DNA from: Anthopleura xanthogrammica
Lineage: Eukaryota; Cnidaria; Anthozoa; Actiniaria; Actiniidae
Assembly: GCA_964019055.1 (NCBI GenBank)
Contig: OZ025212.1
Span: forward strand, 882,157 to 946,156
Length of the DNA stretch: 64,000 nucleotides
Direction: 5' to 3'
The notes beneath the pieces are model-generated. The model was not told the DNA's origin. It searched no databases and saw only the letters and a list, made by a program, of their open reading frames with translations. A program made the position numbers and the translations under genes. Below, piece after piece: positions 42,701 to 59,111 of this stretch; position 1 is the stretch's first letter, and the number at the start of each line of letters is the position of its first letter.

Positions 42701-45344
42701 AATACTTTCAGTAATCTTGTCTTGACTTCGAAACTTTCAAACTGGCGGAAATATTCTGGTCTGTTAGCAACAAAATAGGGAAGATCGTGCAGTTTCGAAT
42801 GTACAAGCACCAAAGTTCGCACGAATTTTTGTGGGGGCATGCTGTAAAGATTTAGGGGTGGGTGACAAAAAATGGATTGTCCGGGGGGACACCATGACAC
42901 GTCATTTAAAGTGCATATGCCATAACAAAATGTCCTTCAAGATTTAAAGCTAACACTATCACTATTATAATTATATAAGTGCCGTTTAAAAAATTCAGAA
43001 TGGCGTTGACAAGATAAGACTGAAATGATCCACCATATGAACATAGGGGATAATTCTTACAGCCATTTCTTGAACAATGCTAATGAGAAAGAGGTATTTT
43101 GTAATTTTATGTGAAATAGCTGTTTGGCCTGTACGGTTTTTTTTCAATTCAACTTCTTTCTGCGATTCTCAATATTCTGCGAACTCGGTAGTTGCGAGTT
43201 ACCCATTGGGATTTGGTTTTTCACTGCCACCAGTCAAAAATATAAAAGGTACCGACTGATTAGTTTTGATTGACGGCAGCGAAAAACCAATTTCACAACA
43301 AGCCGTTGAAATGTCTGAGTTCGCAGAATATTGAGAATCGCAGTAAAGCTTAAATATATGTTTGTTTTTACAAGTACATTTATCATGTAAAGTTTTAGTC
43401 ATTTCAGTCTTATTTTTACAGAGATATTCTTTGTTATATGTTTTGTAAACTGACTCTGTCCAGGTCAGTAATGCCTTCAAAACCTATACTATTATTGTAT
43501 AGTGTTATTGTTAGTGTTATCGCTATTCTTCTTCTTCTTCTTTATTATTATTATTATTTTATTTTAACCTCAGAAAAAACATTATTTTTACATAATATGA
43601 TTTTTCCCTGGTAAAATTACTAGTCGGGTCTTTTCCCAAGACCTAAGACTTCAAACTGACATTTCAAAACCTAACCGAAACCTTTAACCTATTGTTACAA
43701 TGCTGCTTGACGTTTTCTTTTTCTTTCTTTTATCCCCCCCCCCCTTTTTTTTTTTTTTTTTTTTTCCTTAAAGTTCCAAGACTTTCCTTAATATTCTGGC
43801 AGTTCCTAAAATTGCGGATTTCTGAAGTGTTGTTATCCTGTTACTTATGTCTAACATAGTTACATATTCCTTCAGTCTCTTTGACACTGAGCCTAAACTT
43901 CCCACTACTACTGGTACTACTTTGACCTTTGTTTTCCATATCTTTTTTAGTTCTCTGGCAAGGTCCTGGTATTTTTCTATCTTCTCAAGCTCTTTGATTT
44001 CAATCCTTCTGTCAGCAGGCACAGCTACATCGATAATCCAGGTTTTGTTCAATTCCTTCTCAACCAGAACTATATCCGGACGCCTAGCCTGGATTATCCT
44101 ATCTGTCTGGATGGTAAAGTCCCACAGCAACTTCACTTCATGGTTCTCCATTACACTATCGGGATCATGTTCATACCATTTGTCACAACATGGTAATCCA
44201 TATTTCTTGCAAAGTTCCCAGTGCAGTAGTCCAGCAAGTGTGTCGTGCCGACGCTTGTACTCTATCTGTGCAAGTTTACTGCAGGCACAAATAATATGTT
44301 CTACAGTTTCCTCACATGTGCCACACATTCTGCACTTTTCAGACACTTCTTGATTTTCGATTTTAGCCTTTATTGCGTTAGTTCTTATAGCTTGGTCTTG
44401 AGCAGCAATGATTAGCCCTTCAGTTTCTCTCTTCAGATCACCGACTCTCAGCCAATTCCACGTCTCCTTATCAGCCACATCCTTGATTTGCTGATGGTAC
44501 TGCCTCTGTAGGGGTTCGTCATTATTTCTTCCCACCTTTGGTCTCTCTTTCTTTCCTTGTAATCCTTTGGTTGTTCCGCTGGTGCATGTTTTCCTATTTT
44601 ACAAGCTGCAATCAACAACCTTTCTTGGCTGTTCTTAATATACTGTGCGAGGCTTCCTTCTTCCATTCTGATACAGTCTTCAATACTGATAAGGCCACGC
44701 CCTCCCTCAGTTCTTGGTAAATAGATACGGTTGACACAAGACCTGGGATGAAGAGCTCCATACATGCATAACAACTTTCTAGTTTTTCGATCCATTTCTT
44801 GCAGATCATTCTTGGTCCAATTGACTATTCCTCCGCTGTAGCGAATCGATGATACAGCCCACGTATTGATTGCTTTCATGAGGTTACCTCCATTCAGCTT
44901 CGACTTAAGGAGTTTTCTCAGCCTTCTCTTATATTCAACTCGTAGCTTTTCCTTCATTTCTAAATGTAGGACATCATCAGCTTCCAGTACGCCCAAGTAT
45001 TTATAACAATCATCATTTTCTTCTAACGATCTAAGCTTTCTCCCATCTGGAAGAGCAATTCCATCACTCTTGATCTTCTTACCTCTATTCATGACCAGCA
45101 CTGCACATTTGGAAATTCCAAAGTCCATACCAATGTCGTCACTGAATATGCGCACTGTTTGGACGAGGGAATCAAGTTCTTTTTCATTCTTACTATAGAG
45201 TTTGAGATCGTCCATGAATAGTAAGTGATTGATCTTTTCCTCACTTTTACTGATCTTATAGCCAGCTTGGGTGCTTCTGAGTATATCGGTCAAAGGTATT
45301 AGTGCGATCACGAATAGCAGTGGAGATAGTGAGTCTCCTTGGAA

Positions 45345-45420
<76 letters not shown>

Positions 45421-48400
45421 TGAACCGTATACAAATTTTTATACAATTTTTTTTCTGTGTGACAAAATGTTATTAAATTGTAACATTAAAAAGAAATCTG
45501 TTTAATAAACACCTTAAAAAGTTTACCATAACTTATAGAAAAAGCGTTGTGTGTTTTGTTTTACAGTACGTTCCACATGACTTTTGACGGTAGATTCCGA
45601 AGTTCAGCTCGCACTTTGCACGGGAAGAGAAGTAAGTTCGAAGTAACGAAGTTCACTGTAGTGAACTTTCAAAGTACGGTTTGGGCTTCGGAACTTCCGA
45701 ACGAACTTCGGTGCTGGTAGCAAATTGCATCTAAAGTTTAAGTTTTCGTGTCGTTTGTGTGTGAGCCAGAATCTCGAACTCTAAACTATCACACACGATT
45801 CTCTATCTTTTACTTAAAATATCAACAAGTAAGTTAAGAGGAGAAATCTTTGGTTGCAATAATTGTGTCTTTATGATTTCAGCCGAGGGCTAAATAAGGA
45901 TCGGGTTGTCCGCGATATAGAGGATATTTATACACGGTGGCGCAAAGATATATTTTTTCAATATGAGAAGAAGATAAACTTCATATCTTTAAGTCAATGT
46001 GTAATTTTCTTTTTACTAAATAGACACATCCACAAACAAAAACACCATTTTGACTGATCTTGGTTTGTTGCAACGCGCGTCAAGTGAGCGGGAAAACATG
46101 GGTGACGTCATTGATAGCAACAAGAACAGAACATTATATACGAGACACAAGAGGATGTTATTGGATTAACGAAATCGTCAAAATTTGTTCAGAAATTGAT
46201 CGAGCAAGTTTCTATCCTCCCAGGCAAGCGATGTGTCCAATCCCACTGTTATTCTATCGGTGAGGATTCAGGGACGAATCCAGGGGAGGGGTGCAGAGGT
46301 GCGCACCCCCCTCCCCTCGGAGAAACTTTGTCCCCATATTTTGAAGATACTTATACGAAAATAATGTTTTCTTTCTTTGATTCCAAGGGTTGCACCCCCC
46401 TGGGCTGACTTTGTGCCCTGCACCCCTCCCTGAACAAAATCCTGGATCCACCCCTGGGATATGGAAAATATGTCACTGAGGTCCCGGATGCATGTTATTC
46501 GTATGGGGAAAAAAACGAGTGGCGTATTTCCCAGTAAATCACTAGTGTCTGTAAAATAGATCTTCATATACCGGTTACCAATAGCAAACGTTTCCAAAAT
46601 CTATGGGGATAAGTTTAATGTCACTTCTTCTAGTTCGTGTTATCGTATTTCAGAACATTTTCTCGGTTCAATGAGCCAAGAAAATTTTGATATATTATAG
46701 TTTCGATAATATATTCAAAAATTGATGTAATGAACTTGAATTTAATAAATGCCATCAAAAGCTAATTTTAGATGACGACGTTATTGAATTGACTCGTAAA
46801 TGAGGGCCGGTTATAAGAGTTACCCTAGGGGTTCTCAGTGTTATTCCCTCCTCTAACTCTTGGCGAACAAACAACAATAATTGTGTAGGAAGGATGTGGG
46901 AGGGAGCTACTTCAGGGCAGCGGGGTTCAAATCCCATGCAAAAAGACTATTAACATTATTAATAATAACAGCATATTTATGCTCTCTTGCAGCAACTTGT
47001 TTTGCGTTTGTAATAATTGATGAAGTGGTGGCAGAAGACGTGAAGTGGTTATTATTGAATGAGCTAATCAAGGATATGGGAACAAAAGGGGAAAACTGAA
47101 GGAATTACAAATGAAGGAATTCCTAAAGAGGAAATAGACGGGTAGACGAGAAAAGAAATGAATAGGACAAAAAATAGGGGAAAAAAAGAAAAAATGAGTG
47201 AAGGAGAGAAAGAAGGTAGTAAGAAAAAGCAACTGAGAACAGCCAGGGAGGCAAATAAAGCAAACCTCGATCCTTTTCAGCCCATCCATCAAACTAACAA
47301 CAAGTGTTTTTCACAGGTACGTTAATATAGCTATAGTAAACAGTTTTAGCGGTTAGAGTGGGCCCCTATTTACTCAAGTTATTTTTGTAACGTTTATTGG
47401 AAGCATTGAGCCTACAACCTTGAAAGGACTGGATTCACCCCCTGCTATAGCAATGGAACAGAGTTTCAAAAAAATATTAATTATTGCGACTTCGTGACTA
47501 CGAACTAGCTTTTCAAACTCCAATAATCTTTATTTCAATGTGAACTCCTTTGAAGTCATATTCAAACCCCTGATCAATTATTTACAAATATTAATGAAAT
47601 CATTCACGTCGTAGGTTATTGAAATATATTGAATAGAATATGAAGAAAGTTTATCAAGATGAAATCAATTTGGGCGATTTCTAATCAGTCTTAATTAAAC
47701 CTATTCAGAGGTGATTGAAAACGTGAAGCTTAATCTCAAAATTCCTTTGAACTGAGAAAAAATAAGAGAGAAATGAACCCCCTTGTTTGTATGACTTTTG
47801 ATGATGAAAGAAGCAATAAAGTATGGTAATTATTGACGAATGTGAAAGGTTATAAGCATGGTTTCAAGGCCCAGTAGTTAGTTCCAAAAAGGACGAGAGA
47901 ACGAGTAGAAAAACGGCGATCAGCGATCTTTCTCGGTGACTTTTAATCATGGTCAACAAAAGTGCGACTTTTCTTGTCTTCTTTTTTCTACTTTCTTGTG
48001 CCATCATCAACGAGAGTGAAGGCATAGGATTGTTTGGCAATTCATATCACGGCAAGCCAGGCTGGAGAAGTAGGCCCAAGGAGGGAGACGAGCCTTATGG
48101 AACGGAAGAAGGGAAGCTCACTAGAAGGACAAAGTTTCTTAGAGTATGTACCAACTCTGAAATATACAACTTTATTAGAAAGAAAATCAATCAAATTAGA
48201 AATAATTTTCAGGACATTTTTATAACTTAATCGACATTATATATGCACATATAACATTTAACAAATTTGCCATGAAATTCAAAGTAAATTGCGGTATAAC
48301 ACATATATGTATATATATCCAAAATTGTCAAACAATTTTGGAAACGAGTGTATGTACGTGTATACACATATGTAATAATATTGTATATATAAATATTCAT

Positions 48401-51400
48401 TTTTATCTATATTTTTTCACAACTATAAAGCGCCTTGGAATATTTTATAATTTAGGCGCTATAGAAATTATTTAGTTACTAAATTATTACCCAGTTTTTG
48501 ATCATACATTTCTCATAAATAATATAGAAAATAGAGTAATTCAGTAGCGATTTTGGGTGATAATTGAGTTCTTTTTCCATTGTTCTATCTAGAGGTTCTT
48601 TCCTAAAGAGCTGCCCTCGTAAACTAAGCTTAACGAATGTGTTTGGTTTGGGATCGGCTAACAATCGCTTCAAATTTCTTGTAGGATCAACTACGAGACG
48701 ACACGACACAGGCCTAAATTACGTACAGAAGTCTGATGCATTTGATCTGAATCCAGAACAGTCCTGAACCAGCGTCCAGAATATTTTCACTTGTAATCTA
48801 TCGTAAAGAATGTATTACTAATAGAAATAACGATTAATAATAATAAAAATTACCATGAGTCAGGGAATATTTTTTGTGGTTATTTAAAACTAAAATTTAA
48901 AAACGGACCACTCTCCCAGTTTTAACTTTTTTGATACATTTTTTATGACCTGCTATTAAGCTATCAAAATCCTTCCAAACGCAAAACTCAAGTAACTCAG
49001 TAAAGCTCTGTTTTTTTCCTTGTGAAAAGAACCCCTCCGCAAAGAATTGAGGGTTTTGGTTTCATACTTCGAATATAACCGCTAGTTTTTAACGAAAATC
49101 GTTGTGGATAAAGATAACCAAGAACTTAAGCTTTTAGTGCTGATCTTTAAGAAGTAACGTGATATGTGACGCCAAAATAACATCAATATTGATGAATTTA
49201 CAGCCATTCAAACATGCTAGAACTTACAAAGAAATGTATACATTTCTTTGTATTTTTGAATGGCTGTAAGTTCATCAATATTGATCTGATTAACACAAAA
49301 CTTCGGTTTTTGGTATAGCTCGATGTGCTCTTTTTGGTGATATGAGTTTTGTGTTGTCATCACAATTTAGGAACTCGTACCCAGCTCCTCTCGACTTGAA
49401 ATCCGGCAATGCGATAACCAGCAGGCTGTTTTCCTTCGCTTCCTTCATTCTAGTGAATTATAAAAAATTTACGAGAGTTAAACTGTATTTTCCTCAGTAA
49501 CTACTTTTCTGCTTTTATCATAGTACTGGCAACATCTTTTGACAAATTTAAGTAATTTATTTTGATTATAGCTGTCGTATTGGTTTGAGAAGCCAAGAAA
49601 CGATAACTGCGAACAGTAAAGAAAAATATGTATGAAAGAAGATGTTTTTCAAAAACACCTTAAAGCACCTCTTCAAAATTCACGTATGTTAGAAGGTGAT
49701 AAATTATCTTTTGGTTGGTAAAATTTTAGAATGGTATTACAGCGCTACGCGCAAAAGTATGACCACATTTAATGTATTTGCATACTTCTATGCACGGGAT
49801 TTTGATGTGAAGTTGTCTGGTTTTACCAAATAAGGCGTGTAAAAACTCTTTTCGTAGCATAAAGCCCGTGCATAGAAGTATGCGAATATATTAATAGTGG
49901 TCATACTTTTGCGCGTCACGCTGTAATTGATATAAAGAAGTTAGGATTTTTGAAAGCATGGTTTGTAGTACTATAACGAAATACTGTACCGATAAGATCG
50001 TAAGATAAGAAAGAAATCAAATATTTTGTAACGTTCCCGCAAAGGAAACCTTCTTGCTTATCTAGGTTATGGTTCTGCTCAGGGGTTAGGTTAATCATTT
50101 TCAAACACTTTTTTCAGGACTTCTTGGTCAAATTCGCAATCCAAACAAGACAAAATCAAACTGGTTCCCAGTCCCCCGCATCACGCATGTGGGTTACCTG
50201 TGGTAAGTTCGTCCCATTCTCGTACACAGAGCCATTCTTGTTCCCAGACCCTACTCATTAGCCAAAATGGCAAATCGTAGGCACTGGGAAACGCTACCGA
50301 CCGGAAGCCAGAATCTTGCGACCAGGTCGTTAGAGCGCTTGCTGTATCTCAGGATCCGACTGACTATACTGACTGAAATGCCGGCTCAACCTTTCTAACG
50401 GCTTGTTTACGACTTCTATTTCCAAAAGTTTAGTTATATGTTCGACAAATGGAATTATAAAATAAATCGTATAGTACGCACGCTCTCATTGGCTGATGGC
50501 CATGTTTGCATAAGGCTGTGTAAACACGGTTGTGATGTCAGAGGTTTGGATGAGTTTGGAAATTTGGCAAAATGTTTGAATTTTACTTATTTTCTTGTTC
50601 TTAAACAGTAAATTAAAAATTAAAAAACCGTAGTAATATATGAAATAATGCATCAATAGTTATAAATCTCTGAAGCATTGATGAAAAACGGAGGACAATC
50701 CTTGCAAGTACTATTAAAATAATTCAGACTGCAGTTCAGTGTGCTTCATCCGCGTGAATGACAAACAAAGACAGGAATGCAAATTAAAATAGGACTTAAG
50801 TTATGACCTTTTACTTTACTTAACACATAAATAACATTAAATTACAAAAATTGAAGTCTTTAAAGTGGCACAAAGTATACAGTAAATATCAAAAACTTAT
50901 CAACAATCTCAGTTTCAGAGACAAAAAACACCACATGAAAGCACAAATCAAAAAAAATGCTCTTACTTGAAAGAAGCTAAGGAGAATTTCCAGTAAATTC
51001 TTGGTTGCCGGATGTCTTCTGTTCAATATTTATTAAATCTGTGTCTTCATATCACTTCTTAGTGTCCTTAGAGTCCTCAGTGTGTCCGTAAAAAAAGCAA
51101 AGATCTAAAAATAATCGCCTCCTTTATCGTCAAAGAAAACTCACATGGTAACTTTTTCGTTTTCCAAATTTTTACTTTCTCATCGAAATGTCTTTTTCTA
51201 AATGATTTTCTCTACCATCCAGTTCATAAATACTTTGCTGATTGATTATTTTGTTCATGTTAGCGGTTATACTTTATGAAAATCGAATAAATCAATTGCT
51301 TTTTTCGTTGCTTCGTGTCAAACTTTTACGTCGCTTTTTCAATATTGGAAAGGTGCCGTTGGGGATTTCTATCAACGGACGTGATTGGTCGAGATTGTCT

Positions 51401-54400
51401 GCTTGCACGTAGAGAGAATCTGGAATTTCATATTCAAATAAGTTTCGTGTTTTCCTGCTTAATTATTCTATTTATTTTATAAAAGCTATAGAAAACTTTT
51501 TCTTTGTGTTTACATAGCTTGATAGCAACATTCGGGGGATTGGGAGAACTCTCGATGGTTATGCAAACCATCGACTACGTCTCGGGTTTGCATAAACATC
51601 TCGAATTCTCCCAACCTCCTCTCGTGTTGCTATCATGCAGGCTATGTAAACACGGAAAAAGTTAGGTAGTTCCTTTCCCCCAAAGCGCTTTAACCAAACA
51701 TGATCGTGCATGTTTAATCATGATTGTTCATGTTTGATCATGTTTGGTTAAAGTGCCTATATAAACCCTAATTCAGTATTGATTCTACATGAAGTGAATA
51801 GTTGAATGGTAAAATATTTTTATAAGATTTGAGTGACGCATCTTGGAGATATTTAACAATTAGTCCTCGAGTCCGAATGGTCTACGAGTCAATAGCCCAT
51901 TCGGCCGAAGGCCGAATGGGCTATTGACTCGTAGGCCATGAGGGCGAGAGGTCTAATTGTTTTAGTAAAAACCTACTAATCGGTCCAATAAAAGGATGCA
52001 AAACGTTTTGGATTTTGCTTTAAATATATATTTTTTGGTTTTCAAAACCGGCGCTTTTTGCTACTAGAGGTCTATCACTAATAGACCCCTAGTAGCTCAG
52101 CCAATCACAGGGCTCGATTGGTGATAGACCATTAGTAGGTTTTTTCTAAAAATGTTTATACTTCCAATACTGAAAATATTGAGTTAGGGTTTATAGGCAC
52201 TTTTTAAAAAGCGCTTTGGGTGAGTGCGCCATTCGTGTGGAGGATGGTGACTTTTTGATGTGGACGAATTGGTAACTTATGATAAAACGGAAATAAAGAA
52301 GGGAAAAAGAAAAAGAAAAAAGAGGAAAAGGGAAAAGGGTCCTGGGTCTTCGGTCTTCGGTCTTCGGTCTTCGGTCTTCGGTCTTCGGTCTTCGGTCTTC
52401 GGTCTTCGGTCTTCGGTCTTCGGTCTTCGGTCTTCGGTCTTCGGTCTTCGTTTTTCCGGGTCTTCGTTTTTCCAATACCCAAATTAAAAAAAGATATTTA
52501 GAACAGGAATTCCAGTTTTAACACACGGCACTACATTCGGCAAAACTCTTAGGGTAAAAGTTGGTATTGAACGGTGAAAACTTACCTACAAACTAGAAAT
52601 AATTAATACTGTCCCTTGAGTATAGATATACATGCGGTTTCTTTAAAGAGCAATGTTAGCTGGTGTGCGGCTACAATGGAACTCTTCACCGACTGTTTCG
52701 GCCATGTGAAAGGTTATAGGCATGGTTTCAAGGCCAAGTAGTTAGTTCCAAGAAGGACGAGAGAACGAGTAGAAAAACGGCGATCAGCGATCTTTCTCGG
52801 TGACTTTTAATCATGGTCAACAAAAGTGCGACTTTTCTTGTCTTCATTTTTCTACTTTCTTGTGCCATCATCAACGAGAGTGAAGGCATAGGATTGTTTG
52901 GCAACTCATATCACGGCAAGCCAGGCTGGAAAAGTAGGCCCGACAAGGGAGACGAGCCTTATGGAAGGAAAGGAGCGAAGTTCACTAGAAGGACGAAGTT
53001 TCTTAGAGTATGTACCAACTCTTAAACATACAACTTTATTATTTGTTAAGTTTTTCTAATGAAAAGCACACTTTCAAAACCTATAGCAAGCTAGTTTTAA
53101 TTTTTTTTAGTGCAATTTGTTAATCACAAGTTTGATTTCAGACCAAAATTACACGACATGAAGTTCAATTAACATTTTGAACTGATCTGCTACAATAATT
53201 TAAAAAAACCCTGTATGTTCTCACTAATTTCACCCATTTTCATTTAAACATTTAAACCTGTCTTTCACGTAGAAAATCCCCTTTAAATTTTTTCTCGTGT
53301 TTTATATTTGCTTCTTTTTTCTGTGATCTGATTGGTCAAATGCTATCTTTTCTGCAATTTTATTGGCTCTTCAAAACAGTGCGATTCAAGACTCGAAAAG
53401 GTGCGATTCGTGATTGCAGAAATCACCAGTAATTTCAAAATGGATATAATTAATGATGCTAACATTCGCTTCAAATTTCTTCCATAGGAACAGCCGCGTG
53501 AAGATATGATCCATGGCCTAATTTACAGAAAACTGATGCATTGATCTGAATCCAGAACAGTCCTGAACCAGTGTCAAGAATATTTTCGCTTGTAATCTAT
53601 CGTAATTATAAAGAATGTATTACTAATAGAAATAACGATTAATAATAATAAAAATTACTATTAGTTGGGGAATATTTTTTGTGCTTATTTAAAACTGCCA
53701 ATTTGAAGCGACTGTTATAGTATCATAATTTCTCATGAATAAATAAATATCGTAACTTGTGATTTTTGGTGCCAATTTCCTTTTCTGTTGTTCTATCCAC
53801 CAGAAGTTCTTTCCTAAAGAGATGTCCTCGTAAACCCGCCTTAGGAAATATAATACGTGAAAAACTGGGTATAATCAGAAGTCCATGGCTATGGACGTCT
53901 GGTATAATAGTTACAAATCTCACCTGAGTATCTTAAAAAATACATACAAAAGGCAATATATATACTTTAAAAAAATCTGGTCAAAAATCATTTATTCACT
54001 TTTGAATATCACTTTTAATCAAAAGAGTATTTCAAGAACATTTGACTTCAGTTATTGACTTATAATACTACTGGCCTGATGTGAATGTGTACTAGAATTC
54101 TTCACGAAATGTTTTTGTTAGTGTTTGACCAGCTTTTTCGCAGCCACCAAAAGGGAGGGGACAAGGGTTACAGGGGACAAGCGTCCCTACTAACCATACA
54201 TTCTTTATTGTTTACGTTTGTTTCTTCCACTATTTTTTAATATTATACAGAGCTTTCGCACTTCTAGTGCATCATCATTCTTTGTTAATTTTTGACACTT
54301 TTGAAGGCTTGTAACTCTGTTTCTTTTTAATGAAACACGTTCAAATATGCCATACTTACTTATCATGAGATTTTATGCTAATTAGATTAAAATTCAAAAC

Positions 54401-57400
54401 TCGCCCCAGTCCCTTGCTCGTTTCTAAAGTGGCTATTTTTGTTGGTTTCCTTTGAAGCATATTCAGTGTTTTGAACGTGGCATGGCTATCTTAAAGATCC
54501 AACTGCGCAGGGATTTCATAGTCTTCATAAAACTGAGTATGATTGAAAAACTGACCGCCTCCCCCTTGTGATTCACGTAGAGGACACGTGGTATCTACAT
54601 CGTGGATTTCAACATATGTTCTTCAAAGCATTTGATAACTGAGGTATACCAGCTGGTCGACTTTGAAAAGCCTTTTAAAACTATGTGATCATGTGCACCA
54701 TGTCTCTGAGTAGAAAAGTACAAAATCTGGCCTTAGAATCCATAAATAGTAAATTGGTACATTAAGCACAGATTTCCTGTTTCGTCTATCTGAAAACTCT
54801 GTCATAAGCAAACTTCCAGTTATGTTGATTTGGACATAATCTTTCAGATGGTAGAGGCTGTTTTCACGAGAAAGCCGATCCCATCTTTCTGATCTAAAAT
54901 ATCAGCTCGCGTGTAAGATCTGATTTGCTTTTAACTAAAAATGAAACTGTTTTTTCTTTCAACCTCGGAACGACTAATATTCTAAATGTGTTTTTGAATT
55001 AATATTGCGAAAACCATACAAGCTTAAGCTTAAAACAACAGGCAAATGAAAACATTCAAAGCTCCATAACTTGTTTGGCTAAAAAAACTACATTACTTTC
55101 TTCTATAAAACATAAATTATTAATTCAATTTTACAAAAAATCATGTTTTGTGATCTTCCTTGTGTTTCGAATTCAGCCAAAGGATTTCCTGGAATTTAGC
55201 TGCTATTGAGTGGCCCTGATTACGAGTGTTTCCATAGCGACTTAATACGAATAGGTATTCCTGCGGAGTACCTATTAATGTTATAATTCGTTCGTTCGTT
55301 CGTTCGTTCGTTCGTTCGTTCGTTCGTTCGTTCGTTCGTTCGTTCGTTCGTTCGTTCGTTCGTTCGTTCGTTCGTTCGTTCGTTCGTTCGTTCGTTCGTT
55401 CGTTCGTTCGTTCGTTCGTTCGTTCGTTCGTTCGTTCGTTCGTTCGTTCGTTCGTTCGTTCGTTCGTTCGTTCGTTCGTTCGTTCGTTCGTTCGTTCGTT
55501 CGTTCGTTCGTTCGTTCGTTCGTTCGTTCGTTCGTTCGTTCGTTCGTTCGTTCAAAGTCTGAAACCGGCGTTAATAAAAAGTAATAGACAGGAGAGATAA
55601 AGAGAATAAGATGAAACAACGGTGCCTCTAAGACCAAATTAAGGGATTTCTAAAGCCATAATAAAGGTGGATTAGAAGATAAAGTGTCAAGAATGACCGG
55701 GGAATTTGTCAGTGCTGTCGTGTTATCTCCTGTGTAGATATATATATTGCTTCCCCAATCGACATGCGACTACTTTAATGAATCCAGAAATCTCCTATTT
55801 TTTAATCGAATTTGTCTAACGGCTGTGTGAAGGATGGAAGACTATTATTATGAAGTGAATGCGTAAGTAAGTCAAGTAAGTGAGAAATATAGCCAAACTA
55901 ATCTTTAAAGTATGCTATTTGAATTTTTACATTTTTTTGCACAATTGTAATTTTTTTTCTCCTAGTTTTGTTTCGATAATTTGCCTTTAACTTTTTCTTA
56001 ACTCAATTTGGATGCATAAAAATTAGTTTTACAGGACCTTCTTGAAAATCACTAAAGTGAAGGTGCATCCTGTTAAAATATAATGCATGATGCTTTGTGG
56101 TCTAGTTCATATACAAACAACACCATATAAGGCATGATGAATAAAGGACCCAAGCTAGACCACAATGCACTATTATCGATATCTCGTAAGGTTATCGAGA
56201 GGAGATTGGGTCGAGAAATAATCTAAGCTCTTCCTGATTGGCTGGATACTTTTATTTGTTTGTACATAAGACGCTTTCTGATTGGCTGGTTTGTGATTTC
56301 TAATATTACACAATACAAAAGGTGCTCTGATTGGCTGGATCTTTTTTCTATCAGACTTTGGGATATAATGAAATCTAACGGGCCTGTTGATTTGCTGGTT
56401 GATATTTATCAGTTTTACTCTACCATTAACTTGAGTTAGAAACATAAGCGCTCTGAATTGCTGGATGTTTCAAGCAGAGTGTCTATCATTAAATTTTGTA
56501 CTAGGAGTATTTTTTTGCTGTTTTTTTTTCTTTTTTCAGTTTGATTTGTTCGTGTTTGTTTTGTTTTGTAAGAAACCGAAATATGTTACAAAACAATGAT
56601 ACACAAGAACAGGAAAAGAAATACTTGGAGTTTGCTCGCTAAAATGAGGGACGATTTATCTAATTTTAGCAGGGAAAAAACACTCAAAATCGGATTTAGA
56701 GCAAGCTTCTTAGCAGCCTCTTCCGTAGGACGGACACCTTGTATTTTCTATCGTTTCATTGCTATTATCTATGTACACAACTTATATGGCATTTCTGTTT
56801 AGATAGCCAATGATACAGCAATATCCAAATAAGAACAACCTTCTAAATTTTGCTTGTTTGATGGCAAATTTACGGTGACTTTTAGAGAATTGTAGTGATA
56901 AATTAAAACAAAACTTGAACATTCTCGTATTTCTTTACGAGTTGAGGGAATTTGTGTTCCGTAAAGCCTCTAAAGTTACCATATAGCGCTGTCTTCGTCG
57001 GGACGGAGTTTCTGGAACATTTTTTTCCTTTAAAATCAATCACTATTTACGACTCAAATCTACAAAGGATATTCTAATTGCTTCTAATATATTTTACGGG
57101 ATATTTTACTTGATATTTATAAAGTGTAGGTCTTTGTTTCAATGTCGAAATGGTTTATTCGTCAGTCAGTTGAACAGAACAAACACGTGTCTGGTTCTGT
57201 CCTTGTTTTTACGAAGGTAGCACTTAATAGCCAGTTGCCAAGAAACATGTTGCCCTCGTTCCAAGATCGAATTGCAACTTAGAAGTTGATATTTGTGGAG
57301 GGAGGAAAACCCGGAGAAAAATCCTCGAAGAACAGGGGAGAACCAACTAGAAACTCTACTCACATACGACACCGAGCCCGGCGAGATTCGAACCTGGGTC

Positions 57401-59068
57401 GCATTGTTGAGAGGCGCCGGAATGCTCTCAGCGCTACTATACCCCACCCGTGGTTCAAGAGAACTATGAGATAAACGTTGAATAGAAAACCTCTGTAATG
57501 AAGTACTTCAAAACGCAAAAAAGCTCCTTTTGTCCAACACTATTTTACGCTATTAGACATTAGTCACCGATAATTGCTTGTCAAAAACCCCTTTTAACGT
57601 CGAGCATCTAAAATAACTTGTCGAGAGAGCGTTTTATTTTGATCGATATATTTCATAAACAGACCAATGCGATGGGTTAAGCTGATTCGGAGCTAAAAGG
57701 AAGGATGATGATTGTGTTCAAATTAAAATGAAAGGTTATTATTATACAGCTGGGTGACCAGCCTTGAGACGCCACATTAACTAGAAATGTTTTTTTTCAA
57801 ACGTTACGAGGTTCGAGTGTAAACATGTGCTTTAGTTTTCTACTTAGTGGAACTAACTGATCACTTCGCTTAACATTCATTTTTTTTCGATTTCTGTCTT
57901 TTCTTCAGTTTCCTCTTTTTTCTTTCTCCCTCTTTTCCTTTTTTTTTTTTTTGATTCATCCATTCATTTATTATTCATTCATTGATCTACCCTTTTTTCA
58001 TTCATTCAGTTTCTATCTTTTCTTCCTTTTATCATTCTTTTACCCTACTTTCTCCAACATTTCTTTCCTTTCCTATCATTTCCCATTTACTTATCCTTGT
58101 CCTTCTTTCTTTTCTTCGATTCATCCATTCATTTATCAACTCATTCATTCATTCAGTTTCTATCTTTTCTTCCTTTTATCATTCTTTTACTCTACCTTCT
58201 CCAACATTTCTTTCCTTTCCTATCATCATTTTCCATTTACTTATCCTTATTGTCCAATATCTCCCAGTTCGTCTAATCAGATCATTTTATTCCACGGCTT
58301 TATTTCAACCAGCCTGCTAACCGTTAAACCAAAAGATAATCCCTAGTATCCGATCCATTTTACCCTTGAACCGCTCAAAATAGATAACATTTACAATACT
58401 TGATTGTCTAATCCTATATTACCTCCCCCAGTCTGTCTTGTTCGCTGTTGATCCAAAACATTCACAGCCGATAACCGAAATGAATGTCAACTGTGTAACG
58501 AACATGCAATACAATATAAGTTTACCCTGGAAAAGCGCGTCAATTGAATTGCCAGATGGTTGTCTAAAAAGCCAATGACAAGTGTTTTAAGATAAAAGCT
58601 ATCGTCTTTTCACGTAATTTTACGCACAATTAGCTAATGGCTTTTACTTTTTTTTGCTCTGAGCGGCTTTTATAGTCGTTTAGTTCCTTTCCCCCAAAGC
58701 GCTTTAGACAAACAGGAGTAAACATGAACAGTGCGACCGTCATGTAGGACGGTGACTTTTTGATGTGGATGAATTGGTAACTTGTAATAAAAGAAATAAA
58801 GGAAGGAAGAAAGAGAAACAAAAGGAAGAGAGGAAAAGAAAAAAGGGAGAAAATAAAAGAGAGAAAAGGGAAAGAAAAGGGAAAGAAAAGGAAAAAAAGG
58901 AAAGAGAAAAAAAGGGAAGAAAAAGAAAAAAAAGAAAAGAAAACCAGAGAAAAAAAGCCTGAGAAGAAAGAAATTAAAAAAAAATTTTTTTTAAAAAGAT
59001 GATGATCTCAGTTCTGGTATATCACTATTTTTCCAGGGGTTCAGTTGTTCAAGTGACGATGATGGAGA

Positions 59069-59111
<43 letters not shown>
